Notes: generated by a model from the sequence alone, not told the origin. 64,000 nt of DNA from Kingdonia uniflora (GCA_014058105.1 JACGCM010001272.1:1-64000); one strand, 5' to 3'; shown: positions 33,959-45,624, counted from the stretch's first letter. A program made the numbers and translations.

Positions 33959-35740
33959 CTATTGTAAGGTGACTTGATCTCTTGAAATATGTTCATTCAT
34001 ATAATAGGAGAATCTTGAAGCACATATAGAATGATCATTTGGAAAGCTCTTACTACCTTTGCTACCAGGCTTCTTCATAGACCAAAAGTTTTTGTCCTTT
34101 ATGAGGTTCTGGTAGACCCACACACACCACAACTCTCCTCCTTTGAAGCAATCTTCCATGTATGCCTTAAAAGGGAAGCTTCATTCTGAACTGTAATACT
34201 TTTGAATCCCAGACCCCCTTCATCTTTGGGGTAGCATAGCTGAGACCACTCCACAGGAACAACCCTCTTAATAAACTACCATGCCAAAGAAATTTGGACA
34301 TTTGTCTCTCAATAATTTTTACAACACTTAAGGGGCTGACAGAAGATATTCAATCAGTATGTCTGAATACTAAATAAGATGGAAGAGATAAGCTGAGCCC
34401 CCCCCCCCCCCCCCCCCCCTGCATAAGAGAGTGAGATATTTTGCCAAGAGTGCAGTCCGGCAGTGATCTTCTTAAGCAATGGTTGGCAGTCTCTCGCCTT
34501 AAACCTTGAAGAACAAAGAGATAGTCCCAAATACTTGAAAGGGAACTCAATAGATACAAAATTGAGGGCAGTAAAAATAGCTAATTTAGTAGCTTCACTA
34601 ACACCTGCAACAGAAAGGGCTTATTTATAGTAATTAGGCTCCAGCCTAGTAATTTTTCCAAATTTTTGTAAGCAGTCTTTCACCGCCAGGGCAGAAGAAC
34701 GATTTCCTTTGAAGAAGACCAAGAGGTCATCAGCAAATGCAAGGTGGGTAAGAAGAGGCCTTTGGCATTTGTAGTGAAAGGTCAATAGAACCATCAACAA
34801 CCTTTATTTCCCGCAAAACTCCCATACATTCCATGACCAACACAAATAAATAAGGAGAAATTGGATCTCCTTGCCTTAATCCTCTTTGGCATTTGAAGTG
34901 TGTAGCCCTCTTGAGAACCATTTAGAGAAATAGTATAGGTGGGTGTAGTTATACAAGCTTCCACCCATTTAACAAAACCTAGAGGAAAGTTCAGCCCTTG
35001 CAAAATAGAGATAACTTTACTCCATTGGACATAGTCATAAGCCTTTTTATGTCAATTTTGGTTGTACACTTCTCTTGGTTAAGGACTCTATGGTAGTTGA
35101 CAATAATTTCCTGAACCACAAGTAGATTATCTGAGATGTTTTTGCCCTAGATAAAAGCTTATTGGTTTTGGCTAACCAAAGGAGATAGTGAGGATCTTTG
35201 AGATGATCTTGTAGGTGACATTGCAACAAGAAATAGGCCTGAAATCACTAAAGGAGTTTGAGATTTGGCATTTGGCATTTGGCATTTGGGAACCAAGGCT
35301 ATCGAGGTTGTATTAACTTGACTAAACATTTTAGAGCTTCTAAAAAAATTTTTAACAGCCTTGCACAAGTCATTTTTAATCAAGTCCTAATTTTTCTTGA
35401 AGAATTGAGAGCTAAAACCATCAAGGCTAGGAGCTTTCACTTCATCAATATCAAACAAAGCTTCATGTATTTCTATATCAGTGACTTCCTTGGAGAGATT
35501 TTCTTGATCTTGAATCTGCACCTTGGACTTCAACTGTAAATTCTGAATAAAGTTAGTGTCTACCATTTTCTTATCTGATCCAAGTACTCTTTTAAAGTAT
35601 TGAACAGTCATAGCTACAATCTCACTAGGATCTGTGACTAAAGTACCATCTTCCCCAACTAAGGACAAAATATGGTTTCGAGCTCTCCTAGCTTTAATAG
35701 CCTTATGGAAGTAAGCACTATTGCTATTACCCAACAACAA
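33959..35740 (-). pseudogene. LINE ORF2 reverse transcriptase and C-terminal part
   Basis: Order on the minus strand: LLGNSNSAYFHKAIKARRAR (35740), GVDEVKAPxLDGFSSQFFK near 35400, IALVPKCQMPN (35270), KRIKARRSN/CQRGLRQGDPISPYLF (34860-34900), VMECMG, then FADDLLVFFKGN with the catalytic FADD at 34726-34737. The C-terminal end includes LSQWSQLCYPKDEGGLGFKS-like residues (34250-34160, broken) and MEDCFKGGELWC. Several frames are used and stops are common, so no activity is expected. The protein would prime reverse transcription at a nicked target. Confidence 0.85.
34398..34419. repeat. Homopolymer of 22 C
   Basis: An uninterrupted poly-C (poly-G in the LINE sense) inside the LINE RT C-terminal part. 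Either a replication-slippage expansion or an assembly artefact. Confidence 0.9.
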
Positions 35741-35964
35741 CCAATTATTCCTTGATTTTTGTTTGAGGAAAGATTCTTCTTTTCTGGCCAGGTTAAGAAA
35801 GTGGTCTCTAGTTGCTATCTCCCTTGTAGCATATGTATCCTCCCCATCATGGGCTTGAACTTCATACTGAGCTTTATCTAACTGGACTCATGCATCTTTA
35901 GTGAGGTTGTTGATGTTGCCCACATTGTTCTTATTCCAACTGATCAAATCAGCTTTCATAGATT

Positions 35965-36707
35965 TCATTTTAGTAGTAAATATGTACATATCATTCCCAT
36001 AGGCTGTAGTGGACCAAGCATTAATAATAATATCATCATAACCAACCACATTAGACCAGCAGTTAAAGTATCTGAAAGCCTTTTTCTTAAAGCTTGAGAA
36101 CTAAACATAGGAGTTACCATTGGGTTGTGGTCAAAGATCCTAGCAATTAAGAAATTAGTTTCAGAGAGAATGTACTTATCATCCCAACTATCATTCACAA
36201 GGACCCTATCAAGTTTTATAACAATGTTATCTCTTCCCATTTTCCTGTTAGTCCAAGTGAATATGTTACCCTTTATTTTGAGGTCATGCAGTTTAGTGGC
36301 AAGCAACCAATCTCTATATATCTATACATCTTCTTCAAGAGGAACCCTGCCCCCTTTCCTATCATATGCAAAAAAGGGACACTAAAGTCTCCCATTAGAA
36401 TCCAAGGACCATTGAGATTCTTTGCAATGTTACTAAGGTCAACCCTAAGGATTTTCCTTTCCCATTTCTCATTCCCAGCATAGATCAAAGAGAGATGGAA
36501 ATTATGAGTGTTGTAGTGCACAATGCATATAATAGCTTGAATAGTATTCCTGATAATAGTTATATTAAGAACTTGGGGATCCCAGGCAAGCATAATTCTC
36601 CCTTTATCATTCAGGTTGTAGTTGTTTTCATACAGCCAGTGAGGACAAATATTTCTCATGACAAAATCCGCATTCCCTCTCCTAATCTTTATTTCAACTA
36701 GCCCCAT
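35965..36707 (-). pseudogene. LINE ORF2 endonuclease (EEP/APE-like)
   Basis: Frames 36707-36273 and 36306-35965 contain NICPHWLYENNYNLNDKGRI, WDPQVLNI, SLIYAGNEKWERKIL, PWILMGDFSVPF (GDF core; the expected Asn is Ser), GNIFTWTNRKMGRDNIVIKL and FDHNPMV (the expected SDHxP is altered to FDHNP). These follow the order of the target-nicking endonuclease of plant L1 LINEs. Catalytic positions are partly changed. Confidence 0.82.
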
Positions 36708-36822
36708 AATAGTTAGTTTATTAGTAGGTAATAACTTCTGGACTTCCTTCTGCTTAAGAGTATCATTAAGCCCTCTTGTATTCCAAGCTCCTAGACTTAA
36801 CGTTGAAAGTGAGTCTTCTTAT

Positions 36823-36841
36823 CCCCCCCCCCCCCCCCCCC
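36823..36841. repeat. Homopolymer of 19 C
   Basis: A second poly-C in the same LINE, in the ORF1-ORF2 junction. See the tract at 34398-34419. Confidence 0.9.
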
Positions 36842-36998
36842 TTCTTTGCCTCTTTAGCCTTTTCTGTATCATCTTTCAAGTACTTGTTTATAGTGATTCT
36901 TCTGATATCAACATCATCATGTATCTTGCCATCATTTTTATTTTATTTTATTTTTTTTGTTAGCGCTCTTGGTCTTAGGTTTAAAAGACTTGACAGTA

Positions 36999-38730
36999 TT
37001 ACCCCCAAAATTGCTTGTTTAATTTGTGATGTACCCTTCTTTTGTTTGTGTTGCACCCATCACCCTTGTCAAGATTAGTGTCAGTAGGGCCTGTACTTTG
37101 CTCTTTACCCCCGACACTGTCAACATTCTCATCTTCTTCAGCTCTATTTTCAAGATGTGCAAAAGAGTTTTTCAACTGAGTTTGTTGCTTGTTACTTGAA
37201 TCTTTCTGGATTGCTTTAGATTCATATGATGTGTGTTGTTTGCTGTTAGCCTCTTTAGAAGCTCCTTTCTTCTCATAGTGATTGACACTTGTTCTATAGT
37301 TGAAGTTATTCCCCTTATATCTATTCTTCATACCCCCCTACCATAATAGTTATGTATGTGACTAGTATTCTTAGCCCGAACATATTCCCACCTCTGCTAT
37401 CTGTAAGAAGCATCAATTTCTGCTTGAGAGTGTTGGCTTGTGTAGACTTGATTGCAGGATGTACACTATCATCTTGCTCTTCAGCCAAACCTAGAAGTTG
37501 GAATTGCTCCCTTTGTTTTTCTTAGGACAAGTAACATGATTGTGGCCAAAAACATTATAATTATTACATTTCAAAGGAACCTAGTTGTATTCAGCATAAA
37601 CTGGTACAATCTTTTCATTGTCACACATCATGTTTAAGGTAGTAGGCAATGCATTCCCTACTTCCACTTTAACACACACTCTAGCCAATGAGCTTCCTAT
37701 CCTCTCTTCAGTGTTTTTATCAAGGTGTAAGGGTATGCCAATACATACCACTAGCAATTTTCCCTATACCCTCAACATTCCTCAAATGTGAAGGTATATT
37801 CTTAAGTATGACCCAGATTAGAATTGAACTCAGCTCCTCACTAGATTCTAGCTCTACGAATGGCCTCCATTGTCTGACCAAGGAGAACCTACTAACAACG
37901 TATTGGGGACCCATGTCGAGCACTGATATTATATCCTCATCCATGGAGAACTTAAAGAAGTACACATTAAAACCTTGTGTTGTCATCTCAAAAGTACCTT
38001 TAGGCTTCCAAAGATTAGTAAGATAATCCTTAACAAATAAGTAAGGTAATTTTTTACTCACAAAACTACCAACTAAGAATGATTCACAAGATTTGATATT
38101 TTGGGCAAAATTCTTAGAATCAATCTTAATATAAGGTTTACCATTGATCAAAACAGGAGAGGTATAAATAAGCTTAGCCTTACCTATGACATTGGAAGGT
38201 CCATAGAGCAAAGCAACCTAGCTGAGTTTTGTACCACCAATAGTAGTGACATCACTAGCATCCTGGTTCGACTTGCTCCCTTCAGTAGTTTCATTTGAAT
38301 TCACACCAGATTGTTGTTGAGCATTAATCCCTACTTATTTCGTGTTCTTACCTACATCATACCTGCTATATTTACCCACATTTCATTTCCCATCCTTGCA
38401 TTTATTAGGGGTGGTTAATCTTATGCCTTTACCTTCAACATTTAAGCCTTTAGCGCCACCCATATGTTCCTCTGTGGCTTGGGCTTTTGGTACACTTTGA
38501 TAATTATTAGGCTTATCAACATTTGTTTGATTGTACTCTTCATCTTCTACCCCATGAGAGATACTTTCTTCAGACATTGTATCATACTTTTCACCTTCGC
38601 TTTCTTCACTGGAATTTACAGTATCACCTACCTCTTCCTCTTGAACATTAACAGCCCGTGATTCCTTGAAATAGGAATGTCTCAACTTGGGGACTGATTT
38701 CTCCGGTACAACAATACCATGATCAGACAC
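36999..38730 (-). pseudogene. LINE ORF1 (DUF4283-like gag)
   Basis: An acidic, low-complexity N-terminal part (38730-38383, EEEVGDTVNSSEESEGEKYD) is followed by 38211-37720. This has INGKPYIKIDSKNF, SCESFLVGSFVSKKLPYLFV, WKPKGTFEMTTQGFNVYFFK, VRQWRPFVELES and VILKNIPSHLRNVEGIGKIA, the DUF4283 pattern of plant LINE ORF1 proteins. A polar Lys/Asn-rich tail lies at 37331-36999. A stop separates the parts near 38215. Confidence 0.8.
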
Positions 38731-38813
38731 TTAGGTCTCATCCTTCATGCAGATTATAGCTTCAAGAACTTGTTAATTTGTATATCAATCTCTCTTCCTC
38801 CGAAATTGGCGGG

Positions 38814-40030
38814 TGTAATAGCTTATTTCATATCTTGGACTCAGACTTCGTCCTCAATCTCATCAGCATACAAGAAGTATGACTAAGACGTAACCAACTT
38901 TCTCCAGTTCGAGATATCACTTTCGACCTCTACACCAACAGTTCGACCTGCGCGAAGCACACAGTCAATAATAGAGCTGTTGTACAGTAGGAAAAGTCAG
39001 AACATTACACAATCTGGTCAAAGAATATCTCGCACTCACTTTGTAACGTCCATCATTATGAAACTTTATGGTCGTCAAATGGTCATATTAGAGAACCTAT
39101 AAGAAGACCTGGAGAACTGCAGATGAGAGACGAAACGATTACCATAAAAAAGTTCCTACTCTATTGTAATAGCCTATTTTCGTATTGGACGAAGATAGTA
39201 CCTTACACCTTTGAAATATAGAATGTTAGCTAAGAATTAAAAATTACTAACATAAGATTTTGCGTGGAAAACCCTTGAATGGGTTAAAAACCACAACCTC
39301 TCCTGAGGATTTTGGAAAGAGAGAGATGTCTATAGATTGCTAACTATTACAAAGAGAGAATGATATTTAAAAAAGGTCTCACCAAAGATCTGTCAGAGCA
39401 ACCCCTCAATCTGTGGCTCTCTGGTCCAATTTATAGGTCTTATAACATGACCGTTATTGCTTTAATGAGGAACATTACAAATATCAGTTTTGATGAGTCT
39501 TTTATGAGGTCTCTGCAACGTCTTGCTATCTGATAATTGTTGATCTTATAACGGATCTCTTGATGATCTTAGTTGTAACTTCGAACTGTTGGTGAAGATA
39601 CGATCTCTAACAATGTTTGAACTGTAGATGGATATCTGAGTATCTTCTGCAGTGCGATGTTACTGGCTGTTTCAATATCCCCGAACTGTAGATGAGGAAG
39701 TCTGTATTACAATCTGTTTGCCCTCAATCCTTGGTTGGTTATCAGTGTGTTTATTCAAACTATGTGTGCTCGAATATCGAACTCAGTACGAGGATTAGAA
39801 ATAAGCCCTTACATCTATCATCCTACATTCTTAAATCGTTTATTGTAATACACCACCAATCTCAATAAGATCATCATTTTCTCAAAATCCTCAGGAGAGG
39901 TCGTGGTTTTTAACATATTCAAAAGTTTTCCATGTTAAACCGCCTTGTTGTTTATTGTCTGTTATTCTTGAACGCTCTAAATATATTTGGTGTAAAAGTT
40001 AAGTCCGTATCCCGGAACAAGGATATTATA
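38814..40030 (+). repeat. Element D 5' LTR (contains nested solo LTR)
   Basis: Starts TGTAATAGCTTATTTC and ends GGATATTATA just before TTTGGCGCCGTC. Positions 39165-39818 are a nested insertion absent from the 3' copy. Confidence 0.88.
39165..39813 (-). repeat. Solo LTR nested in element D
   Basis: TGTAATAGCC..CCCTTACA, 649 bp, flanked by perfect TCTAT duplications (39160-39164 and 39814-39818). Its conserved motif (CCTCAGGAGAGG..GGTTTTTAACCC on the reverse complement) runs opposite to D, so it is inserted in inverted orientation. No internal region remains, which points to LTR-LTR recombination. Confidence 0.9.
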
Positions 40031-40052
40031 TTTGGCGCCGTCTATGGGAACG
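40031..40052 (+). other. Element D primer-binding site
   Basis: TTTGGCGCCGTCTATGGGAA directly follows the 5' LTR and is equivalent to the sites of A and C. Confidence 0.7.
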
Positions 40053-40239
40053 AAGTTCTCAAACCCATTGTCTCAGAAATTGCTGATTATCTATCTACAA
40101 ACTAGAGTACGCTTCGAGCGGAATTGAGACAGATTGCTCATAAACGAACCGAACGGAATGTTTGAGGTTTTTTATTTCTCTCACTCTCTCTCACTCTCTT
40201 CAGATTCTCCATTTCAGCTTCAGCTCTAATTCTTCTCTA

Positions 40240-40398
40240 ATGGGGTCAAAAACCCTAAACCTCTCTCCACCATCAGATTTAGATTATAATTCTGACAAGG
40301 CCACCACCAATGAATCCAACACAGATCTCGAAGACTCAATCTTCAAATCATACCTCCAAAGCACAGGCCAATCATCTCCTTATCTCTCCAAAATCTAA
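40240..40398 (+). pseudogene. Exon-like ORF of unknown origin in element D
   Basis: After a pyrimidine-rich leader (TCTCTCACTCTCTCTCACTC), an ATG opens 52 codons (MGSKTLNLSPPSDLDYNSDK..), ending at SKI then a stop. The leader plus acidic N-terminus looks like the first exon of a plant gene and not like gag. I do not recognise the family. It is either a captured host exon or element-specific sequence. Confidence 0.35.
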
Positions 40399-41948
40399 TC
40401 TTTCCTCATTTCGTCTCGATCCGGAGCTCTATCATGTATGATCTATTTGGAGAGAATCAGATTGTCTGATCCAACTTGGTCATATTTCAATGGTTGCTTC
40501 GCTATGTTTGGCTATGATCCAACTTGAGGTTTTAGTGAAAGCTTTCTCCACTTTCAGTATTAGATGAATCAAATACAGGGTTTTCAATTACAGATAGATG
40601 AATGAAGTTCTTAGATTCAGATTCTGATTCTGATAACACCAACACCAGCATCGTCAAGGCGATTGTTCGCATTGTCTATTTCAGTGATTTGGGATGCTTT
40701 GACAGTGATTTGGGGGTGATTTGAAGGTCCCTCTCGCACTCAATTCGTCACATTCGATCGAAGGTTATAGGTGCAGCAACGAATCGAGCTTATGGATCCA
40801 GTTCAAATGCTCAACAATTCCAACAAATCGAGCTCTGTTTCTCACTCGAGCTCCAACACAGATAATTCGTTCATCTGATTTAAATCGAGCATTGGAGGTC
40901 TGATTTCTCGGAAATGAGCTCGATCGAGCTCTCGATAACTGCTCGGTCTTTGTTTCAGGCATTGTACAAAGAAATACTTGATCTCATTCGGTTCCAAACT
41001 GGGGCAGTTTCTTTCGTGCAAAGGGTTTATACAATGCGATGATAGGCGAATGTCATCTCCCTAATTTGTGGCAGTTTTTCGTTCAACCTCAACAAAGGCA
41101 GTGATTCGAAAGATTGGGTTTTTTAGGGCATCGCCTTGTGCGGACTTAAGGATTGTTATAGCTTTCATTCCTAACACAATTTTCGAGGTGTCGACAGTAA
41201 TACAAGGATTGTTACGGCTTGTGGAGGTTTCGCCTTGTCCTTCGAGCAGCCTTTCTTGTCCTTGTTGAACAATATTCTGCCTGTCACATAAAGTTTGCCT
41301 CTCGATACTGATCTCCTTCTCGTTGGCAAAGCTCAACGCCGCTGAATCGTTGCAAGTTCGTGGTGATTATTCCGTAGAGGGAATTGTAAGGGGGGATTTA
41401 ATGAAACGGACGATTTCCACTATGCTTGGGATTTTTCCTTCAACAACAAAGCAGTCCGTATTATAACAACGAAGCAATTCGTTTTACGCCAACGAAGCAG
41501 TTCGTTTCACGACAACCAAACAGTCCGTTTACGATGAGCATAGACTGCAATAGTTCTTACGAACTGTACATGCCATTTATCAGCACCACTAATCTATAGG
41601 TTATGAGTATTTCACAAGCAGAAATGCATATATCAAGCCAAGCAGTTGTTCCTTACTATGGTGATTTGATGACAAATAACAAGATAAAAATGGATTTGTC
41701 TAGAACGCCATCTACATTCCCGGATGCAAGAAACAAGTTCCACGGCATTGGCTGTAATACTATGTCGATAATTTCAGGAATCGTGATTTCATTGGCTCCT
41801 CATACTGCGGTACAAACGAAAGTATTCAGGAAGACGAGTCTTGTTCTGGCATCGGCTATTGTCAGACCTCAATTCTGCGGTACAACTTGGTGACTATAAT
41901 TTTATAAGTGGAAGGAGTTGTGTACAGATATGACACAGTTAGTTGAGA

Positions 41949-42209
41949 TTAAGGCAGCAAAATTCTAGAAAAGCCAACTTTTTTTTTTCTGGCTACTCGC
42001 TCCAAAAAGCTCAGCCAAACCTCTCTTGAAGGGCTTCTGTCTTTTGGGAACAATTTCAATGAAGCAAATATCTCTGAAGGATGCCAATAAATAGATATTA
42101 TTGCTTCAAACCGATCTGCGGCAGCTTGTAGAGTAACATGATCTCTCCATTCACCTGATCTTTTCATCGTCTTTAGATTATGCAGCTTTAGGCAATGATG
42201 CCACTGCAA
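41949..42209 (-). pseudogene. OTU-type cysteine protease exon fragment
   Basis: The minus strand reads KTMKRSGEWRDHVTLQAAAD, RFEA, then in a shifted frame LASFRDICFIEIVPK, and back in frame RSPSREVWLSFLE. This corresponds to the segment just before the catalytic His block (SFWSEVHYNSLY) of plant OTU-domain deubiquitinases, which is replaced here by an unrelated tail. Two compensating frame slips and the missing catalytic Cys and His show it is a dead fragment. It sits antisense inside LTR element D, evidence of gene capture. Confidence 0.75.
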
Positions 42210-42708
42210 ATACCGTTACATGGAAGACATCCACCTTCCCCTGGCTTGTCAAATGGTTTCGTTAATGAAGGAGAAAGCATTGTCAAAAGCTCCACTCCGA
42301 TGTCCTAGATTCTTTACAATCACTCAAGTCTCTATCCCCTCAGCGGAGCTTTTCACCTGCAATGAGCACCTTACAAGGTTACTACGGCCTTAATTAAACC
42401 ACTGAACTACAAGCATGAAGAAGAAGGCACAGAAATGTCAGTTTTTATGGGTCAGGCAATGCTCTTTATTTAGAAGATGAACAGTTTCAGTAAACCATCT
42501 TCGCTTTCTGACCCTCCTCCAAGCCATCATCGTCAAACAAGAAGCTTGGTTAACTCCATTACGACGGAGAATGCGATCCAACTATAGCAGTGCCTATCAC
42601 ATATTAATTTTCACAGCGGGATGCTCGAACCACCATTAAAACAACGATATCTGGGTACACACTTTTTGGCAAAAATCTCAAAAGAATTTTTATCAACAGC
42701 AAGCTTGT

Positions 42709-43107
42709 TTAAATGTCAGAGTTCGTGGAAGGTTTGAATCTCGAGATATCTACTAAATTACTCGAGGTCAGCATAGAAGCTACTACTTGCTTCCTTAAAC
42801 ATACAAATAAATTGTACTTGAGGGCGAGCTCAACTTCAGCTTCAGACACAAAGCTCGACTTCAACTTCAAAGCCATCTTAGCAATACTCGACCTCATCTT
42901 TTCAACAACATCATGAACATCTCAGATAAGTCTTGCTGCAACATATCTAACAAGACCGGAATAATTTTCATTTCGATTTCTTCGCCGTCTTAGCTCTACT
43001 GGCACTGCTCTATCTGGGGCTTCAGTATATGCGGTAAAATTTGGTTTAAGCTCGGTCTTCAGATCGAGTTCTTCCATGACATTCTCTACGAATACAAGTT
43101 CATTCAC
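42709..43107 (-). other. Unidentified antisense ORF pair in element D
   Basis: The minus strand has MNELVFVENVMEELDLKTEL.. (43107-42922), then a stop, then MRSSIAKMALKLKSSFVSEA.. (42897-42709), which together look like one helical, charged protein with a single break. No family is recognised. It is antisense to D, as the extra ORFs of B1/B2 are to their elements. Confidence 0.35.
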
Positions 43108-43189
43108 TAAACAGATTACATATTACAGATTACATATCACAGTACTTTTCTACCTATCTCACAAAAGTACTTCTATATACAGAATTGTT

Positions 43190-44030
43190 GCTTCGGCCAA
43201 TTCGATCTTCTAAATACATTACAGATCGCTTATTGGTTCATCCCAATTCGACCGCCTATCTAGTACATTACAGGTCGCTTATTGGTTCATCTAATTCGAC
43301 CAAACAGATTACATATTTCAGATCGTTTATTGGTTCGTCCAACTCGACCAAACAGATTACACATTACAGGTCGCTTATTGGTTTGCCCAATTCGACCAAA
43401 CAAATTACATATTTTAGGTCGCTTATTAGTTCTTCCAATTCGACCAAACAGATTACATATTTCAGATCGCTTATTGGTTCGTAAAATTCGACCAAACAGA
43501 TCACATTACAGGTCGCTTATTGGTTAATCCCAATTCGACCGCCTATCTAATACATTACAAGTCGCTTATTGGTTTCTCTAATTCGACCAAACAGATTATA
43601 TATTTTAGGTCGCTTATTGGTTCGTCCAATTCGACCAAACAGATTACATATTTCAGATCGCTTATTGGTTCGTCCAATTCGACCAAACAGAGCACATTAC
43701 AAGTCGTTTATTGGTTCATCCCAATTCGACCAACACATTAATATACAGAATTGTTACTTTGGCCAATTCAATCTTCTAATACATTACAGGTCGCTTATTG
43801 GTTCGTTCAATTCGACCAAACAGAGCACATTACAGGTCGCTTATTGGTTCATCCCAATTCGACCATCCATCTAACATATTATAGGTCGCTTATTGGTTCG
43901 TCCAATTCGACCAAACAGGTTACACATTGCATATCAATTATTGGTTTGCCTAATTCGACCAAATAGGTTACACATTACATATTGATTATTGGTTCGCCCA
44001 ATTCGACCAAACAGATTACATATTACAGGT
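43190..44030. repeat. Tandem repeat of ~48-bp hairpin units in element D
   Basis: About 16 units with the core GGTCGCTTATTGGTTCGTCC followed by AATTCGACCAAACAGATTAC, spaced 46-52 bp with one ~83-bp interval. In each unit GGTCG pairs with CGACC and ATTGG with CCAAT around a TTCGT-like loop, so every unit can fold. A longer unit starting ACAGAATTGTT recurs at 43180 and 43745, showing higher-order duplication. Confidence 0.9.
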
Positions 44031-44178
44031 CAAAATTCCCGAAAACAAGCATCGATGACATCGATAAAAAATTGCATTAGAATCAAGACAACAACATTAG
44101 GTAATGGTTAGAGAATGACCTTCTCAGCCAACACCACTCACCCATGATGCTTTTCGTGCTATTGGTTGAGAGCCGTCT

Positions 44179-44746
44179 TGTAATAGCTTATTTTGTATCT
44201 CAGACTCAGACTTTGTCCTCGATCTCATCAACATACAGGAAGTATGACTAATGACGTAACCAACTTTCCCCAGTTCAAGACATTACTTTCGACCTCTACA
44301 CCAATAGTTCAACCTGCGCGAAGCACATAGTCAGCAATAGAGCCGTTGTACAGCATGAAAGGTCAGAATGTTACACAATCTGGTCAAAGAATATCTCGCA
44401 CTCACTTTGTAATGTCCATCATTAAGGAACTTTATGGTCGTCAAACAGTCATATTAAATAACCTATAAGAAGACCTGGAGAACTGCAGATGAGGGACAAA
44501 ATGATCACCATAGAAAAGTTTTTACTCTATCATCCTATATTCTCAAATAGTTCATTGTAATACACTAGCAATCTAAATAAAATCATCACTTTCTCAAAAT
44601 CCTTAAGAGAGGTTATGGTTTTTAACCAATTCAAAGGTTTTCCACGCTAAACCGTCTTATTGTTTATTGTCTGTCTGTTATTCTTGAACGCTCTAAATAC
44701 ATTTGGCGTAAAGACTAAGTCCGTATCCCAAAACTAGGCTATTACA
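44179..44746 (+). repeat. Element D 3' LTR
   Basis: TGTAATAGCTTATTTTG..AGGCTATTACA, 568 bp, followed by GCGGG. It has long terminal inverted symmetry (TGTAATAGC / GCTATTACA). Confidence 0.9.
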
Positions 44747-44751
44747 GCGGG

Positions 44752-45624
44752 TCCTTCTTCAATCAAATCTCTTTTGGTAATAGCTTGAGTTTCGTAGTGG
44801 TGAGTCTAGGAGTGTGACGATATCTTCTTCAGTTGGGATAGCAATGGATTGGGGTATCATCTCTGGACCTGATTTCAATTTGCTCTTGAATGCCAACTTT
44901 GATTTTGCTTATATTGATCTTAATGAACCTATCATGGATCTTAATGAACCTAATCAGGTAATTTTATTTTATATTTTGAGCTTCAGTAAAATGATCAAAA
45001 CCTCATACTTTTCTTTAAATGTTTTGTAGTTCTCAACATCATTTAGCCCAACAAATACAAGTCAATTACTAAATTTTGATGGGGCTGGAGGCTCCATTTA
45101 AGATGATGAAAGGAAGATCTTAAGCAGACTTGTCAAAGATATGAGGATTATATGGGTACAAATGTTTTGCATAAGAAATTTTGGATTTCTTATGTGAGTA
45201 AAGAATGCATTAGCATTCTTTACTCACATCAATATTTGGGCATTTACAAAATTTAAGAAGACATACTCATTATGCCCTATGAATTTACATTGTTCTTTCT
45301 ATTTTATGAATCGTGTGGATGAGTTGATTTTATAATGTAAAGGTTTATATGGAATCAAACACAAATCTGACCTATTTATGCAAAGAAGAGGTCTTATGGA
45401 GATCAAATTAGGAAGAAGGAGAGAGAAAAAAGGGAACTGCATGTTTAATTTAAGATCTAAGGAGAGAGAGAGACTAATAGGGAAAGATAAATATCTTCTA
45501 ATAACTACCTCTGCCAACTAGACATCCCACTATGTAAGCATCTTAATCCAACGGTGGAGATGGGGAGCTAATAGGGAACCCAAAAGGTCAGTTGGGAACT
45601 GAGGTAGCTAGTCTTCCTTCTACG
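44752..45624. other. Flank of element D with an unidentified spliced ORF and a hairpin
   Basis: A plus-strand frame (about 44843-44956) contains DLNEPIMDLNEPNQ and ends at a GT donor. A possible next exon after TTTTGTAG (45030) reads FSTSFSPTNTSQLLNFDGAG before a stop. DLNEP repeats occur in several plant families (for example FAR1-related proteins), but this is too little to assign. The rest has nothing recognised. Confidence 0.35.
45192..45229. repeat. Perfect 17-bp stem-loop
   Basis: ATGTGAGTAAAGAATGC, loop ATTA, then its exact complement. Origin unknown; possibly the collapsed tips of a small foldback element. Confidence 0.85.

Larger units (their letters stand above)
33956..38813 (-). 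mobile_element. L1-type LINE retrotransposon, degenerate
   Basis: On the minus strand, ORF1 (38730-36999) with a DUF4283-like RNA-binding part precedes ORF2 with an endonuclease (36707-35965), reverse transcriptase (35740-34690) and a C-terminal zf-RVT-like end (to ~33960). There are no LTRs. Target duplications and the poly-A end could not be fixed. LTR element D interrupts its 5' side: D's GCGGG duplication lies in LINE-flanking sequence and the continuation resumes at 44752. Confidence 0.88.
38814..44746 (+). mobile_element. LTR element D, non-coding, with captured host sequence
   Basis: The 5' LTR (38814-40030) and 3' LTR (44179-44746) match once a nested solo LTR is removed (~563 vs 568 bp). 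GCGGG target duplications are perfect (38809-38813 and 44747-44751). The PBS follows at 40031. The 4.1-kb interior has a short gag-leader-like frame (about 40040-40155, LRAELRQIAHKRTERN) and then no gag, protease, RT or integrase. Instead it holds an unidentified exon-like ORF (40240-40395), an antisense OTU-protease fragment (41949-42209), an antisense unknown ORF (42709-43107) and a tandem repeat (43190-44030). It therefore depends on other elements for movement. It lies inside the LINE. Confidence 0.85.

Noticed and set aside
43190..44030. CRISPR-like array
   Set aside because: Units are imperfect, contiguous and lack unique spacers. The window is clearly plant nuclear DNA, and the array lies inside an LTR element.
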